Source of the DNA: Lactobacillales bacterium
GTDB lineage: Bacteria; Bacillota; Bacilli; Lactobacillales; Streptococcaceae
Assembly: GCA_031257815.1 (NCBI GenBank)
Contig: JAIRNX010000099.1
Span: 1-8,028 of the forward strand
DNA length: 8,028 bases
Direction: 5' to 3'
The position numbers were made by a program, and so were the translations under genes. The notes below the pieces were generated by a model. That model was given only the letters and a program-made list of their open reading frames with translations, made no database searches and was not told the DNA's origin. Positions 5,897 to 8,028 of the stretch are shown piece after piece. Each line of letters starts with the position of its first letter. The first letter of the stretch is position 1.

Positions 5897-6910
5897 CTAT
5901 TTTTCATCGTCTTTTTCATTTTCTAGCAATTCTTTGACTTGCTTTAATTTGTTTTCAAGTAGTTTTCTGTCAATCAATTTTAGTTTATATTCTGAAACTA
6001 AAGTTTGTGACATACTTTTGCTCATAGAATATTCAACAACTGCATCATCTTTTGAAGTGCAAAGAATTATACCAACGCTTGGGTTTTCTTCTTTTCGCTT
6101 AACATCTCTATCTAACGCTTCTAAGTATAAAGCCATCTTGCTTGCGTACTCAGCTTTATATTTTCCAATTTTCAACTCAAACGCCACTAAGCATGATAAT
6201 TCTCGGCTAAAAAACAAAAGGTCGATGAAAAAGTCCTGTTTTCCAACTTGAACTCGATACTCTTCTTCAATAAAAGTAAAATTCTTACCAACTTCAAGTA
6301 TAAAGTTCTTCATATTTTTTATAATTTCATTTTTAAAATCTTTCTCTGAATAATTATTCGGTAGGTCTAGAAATTCTAAACTATACAAATCTAAAATTTT
6401 AGTGTTTGGATAATCGTCTTCATCAATGGTTTTAGTGGTGCTTGGCAACAACAAGTTTTTATCAGGAGCAATTAGATATCTTTGGTAATAAGCCGAGTCT
6501 AACTGTCTATCTAATTCTCTTTTTGAATATCTTTCTTTAATAGATAATTTTAAGTAAAATTCTCGTTCTTGATTATCTTTTGTTCCGTCTAGAATAAGCA
6601 AATTATTACTCCAAGACAGCTGAGTGGTTAATTTTAATAGTTCACTACTATCTTTATAAGTTTCGTAAAATTCAACCATTCTATAAAGGTTTCTACGGTT
6701 ATAATTTTTTGCCGCAGGATAATTGTCTTTCATCCATTTCGCAGCTTTATCTATAACTTTTGCACCATATCCGCTACTGGCTTTTATTTCAAACAAAAAC
6801 TGACCAATTTCCAAATATAGCAAAATTTGCTGTTCAGTTATTTTGTGATATACCATATCTCTGCGTTTCTCTATCATTTCAATAATTTTTTGAAAATTTT
6901 CTTCAAGCAC
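5897..6910 (-). CDS. DUF1016/YhcG-type PD-(D/E)xK nuclease-domain protein
   Basis: This is a 337-aa cytoplasmic protein of the YhcG/DUF1016 family. The start is GTG at 6910, with GAAGGGGG upstream. Residues about 25-145 form the DUF1016 N-terminal helical domain (ILLYLEIGQFLFE, NRRNLYRMVEFYETY, LSWSNNLLIL, REFYLKLSIKERYSKRELDR). Residues about 165-320 form the nuclease fold. The putative catalytic residues are Asp230 in FFIDLLFF and Glu245 and Lys247 in VAFELKIGKY, giving D-x14-ExK. YASKMALYLEALD and PSVGIILCTSKDD complete the core. The gene is full length with no damage. Members are widespread in accessory regions and sometimes lie in restriction-modification or phage-defence loci; cellular targets are largely unknown. 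No methyltransferase or specificity gene is beside it here. It follows the broken zinc-ribbon gene by 31 bp but seems to have its own promoter. Confidence 0.9.
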   Translation of the reverse strand: MLEENFQKIIEMIEKRRDMVYHKITEQQILLYLEIGQFLFEIKASSGYGAKVIDKAAKWMKDNYPAAKNYNRRNLYRMVEFYETYKDSSELLKLTTQLSWSNNLLILDGTKDNQEREFYLKLSIKERYSKRELDRQLDSAYYQRYLIAPDKNLLLPSTTKTIDEDDYPNTKILDLYSLEFLDLPNNYSEKDFKNEIIKNMKNFILEVGKNFTFIEEEYRVQVGKQDFFIDLLFFSRELSCLVAFELKIGKYKAEYASKMALYLEALDRDVKRKEENPSVGIILCTSKDDAVVEYSMSKSMSQTLVSEYKLKLIDRKLLENKLKQVKELLENEKDDEK

Positions 6911-6926
6911 TATTTTTCCCCCTTCT

Positions 6927-6948
6927 TTTTTAATTTATAAATTAAAAA
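6927..6948. repeat. 22-bp AT-only perfect palindrome spanning the zinc-ribbon stop and the nuclease promoter
   Basis: TTTTTAATTTA (6927-6937) is followed directly by its inverse TAAATTAAAAA. It overlaps the stop codon at 6942-6944 and the -10 box at 6934-6939. Pure A/T stems of this kind form weak hairpins. It may be a poor terminator, a bending sequence or an operator. AT-rich composition makes a chance origin possible. Confidence 0.45.
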
Positions 6949-6961
6949 CATACGTTCTCAA
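6934..6961 (-). promoter_or_regulatory. Probable promoter of the DUF1016 nuclease gene
   Basis: On the minus strand TTGAGA (6961-6956) and TATAAA (6939-6934) each match the sigma-A consensus at five of six positions and are 16 bp apart. Transcription would start near 6927, leaving a short leader that contains GAAGGGGG before the GTG. The promoter lies in the last codons of the small zinc-ribbon gene, so the nuclease can be expressed even though the upstream genes are broken. Confidence 0.5.
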
Positions 6962-7209
6962 TCTCATAATCTTCTGAATTATCGGCTTCTCCAGAAATAC
7001 AGATAAAGCAGCCATTCCATCCTACAATTGCAGTTCCAACAGCCCGAATCGGCTGTTTGCATCGGCTGTTTGCATTGGTCACAGATTGCTCCGTCTTTCT
7101 TCTCTTGTACTGTTGCGGCCAAACCGTTGCGAAGATTGTCAATATCCTCTTTTGGATTATTTTCCTTATAGCTTTTTAAAAAATCGTCTATAGATATTGG
7201 CAAAAACAT
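6942..7209 (-). pseudogene. Small double-CxxC zinc-ribbon protein, frameshifted by a 13-bp tandem duplication
   Basis: The ATG at 7209 has a good site (GAGGAGAG). The frame reads MFLPISIDDFLKSYKE, then GAICDQCKQP, then leaves the frame at 7073-7048, where a 13-bp unit (ATCGGCTGTTTGC on the plus strand) is present twice in exact tandem. Taking out one copy restores a single 84-codon frame that continues IRAVGTAIVGWNGCFICISG and ends ADNSEDYEIENVCF at TAA 6942-6944. The repaired protein has CDQC (Cys43/46) and CFIC (Cys63/66), a four-cysteine zinc-ribbon pattern with an acidic tail. I do not recognise a named family. As written, the frame reads on to a stop at 6979, giving 76 aa without the second CxxC pair. 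It sits 26 bp behind the GyrI-like gene, as in an operon. The repeat could contract and revert, or could be an assembly error. Confidence 0.8.
7048..7073. repeat. Exact 13-bp tandem duplication inside the zinc-ribbon gene
   Basis: ATCGGCTGTTTGC occupies 7048-7060 and again 7061-7073, and the next two bases (AT) continue the match. Thirteen is not a multiple of three, so the second copy throws the gene out of frame between the two zinc-binding cysteine pairs. Tandem units of this size arise by replication slippage and can be lost the same way. Confidence 0.9.
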
Positions 7210-7235
7210 ATAGTCTTAAACTCTCCTCAGTAATT

Positions 7236-7688
7236 TTATTTCAATCGAATGAAAACATGTGTTTCCCCATTTAACATGTCCATATTCTGGCATTCTTCAA
7301 AGTCACATTCAAATTTTCTTGGCAAATCCATTTTCCAAAGATTTTGCCAAAATTTAGAGATTTCTTTGACCATTTTTCCTTTTACAACAAATTTTGCGTA
7401 CTTTCCAGCAGGAATTATTTTTGAAACCCAGCCTTCGGGAGTTGTGATGTTCTCAGGGACTTCATAGCCAACCGAACAATCATAAAAACCTGTTTTATCA
7501 CTTTCATAATTTGAATAGATACAAATTGGTTTGTTTGTGGATTTTTCTTTGATTTCCTCGTGTTTTTCAGAAAAATTGTGCCAGACAAACTCAATTTTAT
7601 TTGAGATTTTTGGATCGTTGTTTTTTAACCGTGTTGGTTCTAAACTAACCAGCGTTTTTTCGCTTAAACTTACAATTTCATAATCCAT
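7236..7688 (-). CDS. GyrI-like / effector-binding domain protein
   Basis: This 150-aa single-domain protein resembles the GyrI-like effector-binding fold (AraC/BmrR/SbmC type), which binds small hydrophobic ligands and occurs alone or fused to DNA-binding domains. Family features are the opening MDYEIVSLSEKTLVSLE, FVWHNFSEK (residues 34-42), ICIYSNYESDKTGFYDCSVG (55-74), IIPAGKYAKFVVKG (91-104), KFWQNLWKMDLPRKF (112-126), and DFEEC (129-133), with the acidic residue expected in the binding pocket. The gene is complete and has no DNA-binding domain. The ATG is preceded by a strong CGGAGGTAA. It starts 25 bp after the end of the broken VOC gene and ends 26 bp before the zinc-ribbon gene. VOC and GyrI-like proteins are both small-molecule binders, so a role in handling a toxic or antibiotic compound is possible but not shown. 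Confidence 0.85.
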   Translation of the reverse strand: MDYEIVSLSEKTLVSLEPTRLKNNDPKISNKIEFVWHNFSEKHEEIKEKSTNKPICIYSNYESDKTGFYDCSVGYEVPENITTPEGWVSKIIPAGKYAKFVVKGKMVKEISKFWQNLWKMDLPRKFECDFEECQNMDMLNGETHVFIRLK

Positions 7689-7713
7689 GAAAAATTACCT
7701 CCGTTTAAAATCT

Positions 7714-7911
7714 TTAAAAAATAAGCATATTATTTTCGTCGTATTTGAAATCTGGGCCATACGCTATTTCCCAACAATAACCATCGGGATCGGAAAAATA
7801 AGCGTGATACCCGCCCCAAAAAACATCTTGAGGTTCTTTTAGAATTTTGGCACCAGCTTTTTTCGCTAACTCAACTATTCGGTGGACTTCTTCTTTGCTT
7901 TTTACGTTGTA
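7714..7911 (-). pseudogene. VOC/glyoxalase-family protein, 5' half removed by an insertion sequence
   Basis: The surviving C-terminal 65 codons read YNVKSKEEVHRIVELAKKAG, then AKILKEPQDVFWGGYHAYFS, then DPDGYCWEIAYGPDF, ending in TAA at 7714-7716. This is typical of the vicinal oxygen chelate superfamily (glyoxalase/bleomycin-resistance type): one beta-alpha-beta-beta-beta module with the metal-ligand Glu in CWEIAY. Homology stops at about 7911, where the insertion-sequence terminus begins. The first half of a protein of about 125 aa, with its start and promoter, is displaced or lost. It was the first visible gene of a cluster with the GyrI-like and zinc-ribbon genes (25-bp spacing). The whole cluster is therefore cut from its native promoter unless the insertion supplies one. 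Confidence 0.85.
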
Positions 7912-8028
7912 AGAGCCTGTTAACGATCTCGCTATTGATGAAATTTTTGGTTAATTTTTAGGCAATTTGCGGAAAAAAACGCAGAAATAGTGGTGCTATT
8001 TCGAGGATTTTTGACAAAAAAGTGTCAA
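7911..8028. mobile_element. Insertion sequence end, running off the window
   Basis: From about 7911 the sequence no longer fits the VOC gene and begins AAGAGCCTGTTAACGATCTC, matching the inverted-repeat element at 3209 in 36 of the first 39 bases. No transposase coding is visible in these 118 bp. The stretch looks like an untranslated end with three small dyads: TGCG-gaaaaaaa-CGCA (about 7967-7981), AAATAG-tggtg-CTATTT (about 7985-8001) and TTGACA-aaaaag-TGTCAA (about 8011-8028). The family cannot be named without the transposase beyond the window. Either the left or the right IS end may be the one shown. Confidence 0.7.

Noticed and set aside
5874..6251. Plus-strand frame of about 125 codons over the nuclease gene
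   Set aside because: It is Ser/Phe-rich sequence typical of the reverse complement of Lys/Glu-rich coding DNA; the minus-strand nuclease is clearly the real gene.
5897..6910. Complete restriction-modification or defence system around the DUF1016 nuclease
   Set aside because: No methyltransferase, specificity subunit, helicase or other defence partner is in the window; the neighbours are small-molecule-binding and zinc-ribbon genes.

Overview
This window is AT-rich bacterial chromosome using the standard code: TGA is a stop and TGG encodes Trp. Purine-rich Shine-Dalgarno sites, GTG and TTG starts, the rsgA-rpe order and a secreted protein with DUF5648-type C-terminal repeats all point to a low-GC Bacillota, probably Lactobacillales. 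The species cannot be named from the sequence. The most striking feature is decay. Four of the ten recognisable genes are broken, and two sites share the same insertion-sequence terminus.

Layout. Bases 1-934 (+) are the C-terminal part of the replicative helicase DnaB, cut by the window edge. A leader of about 200 nt with two hairpins precedes folD (1141-1989, +; one-carbon folate metabolism). Directly after folD lies a wreck of a DUF4143-type AAA ATPase (2021-2216, +), which keeps its Walker A and Walker B regions but has lost the stretch between them. Everything further right is on the minus strand. rpe (pentose phosphate pathway, 2235-2894) is intact. The rsgA gene that should precede it survives only as a frameshifted 3' piece (2910-3208). 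That piece abuts a 78-bp element with 13-bp inverted ends (3209-3286), and the GTP-binding P-loop half of rsgA is gone. Next come a 521-aa secreted protein with three C-terminal repeats (3313-4878) and phoU (4903-5571). These two lie 24 bp apart with phoU first, so they are probably one transcript.

After a non-coding gap of about 300 bp that is rich in dyad symmetry (5572-5896) comes a minus-strand accessory cluster. In transcription order it runs: a VOC/glyoxalase-family gene decapitated by an insertion sequence (7714-7911), a GyrI-like effector-binding protein (7236-7688), a small double-CxxC zinc-ribbon protein broken by an exact 13-bp tandem duplication (6942-7209), and a DUF1016/YhcG-type PD-(D/E)xK nuclease (5897-6910). 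The first three genes are about 25 bp apart, as in an operon. The nuclease has its own plausible promoter in the tail of the broken zinc-ribbon gene. The window ends inside the insertion sequence, whose terminus matches the 78-bp element at rsgA in 36 of 39 positions.

I see no CRISPR array, tRNA, rRNA or confident riboswitch. I also do not see a convincing complete new system. The best leads are the phoU/secreted-protein pair, the unknown N-terminal domain of that protein, and the clean, potentially reversible mutation in the zinc-ribbon gene.
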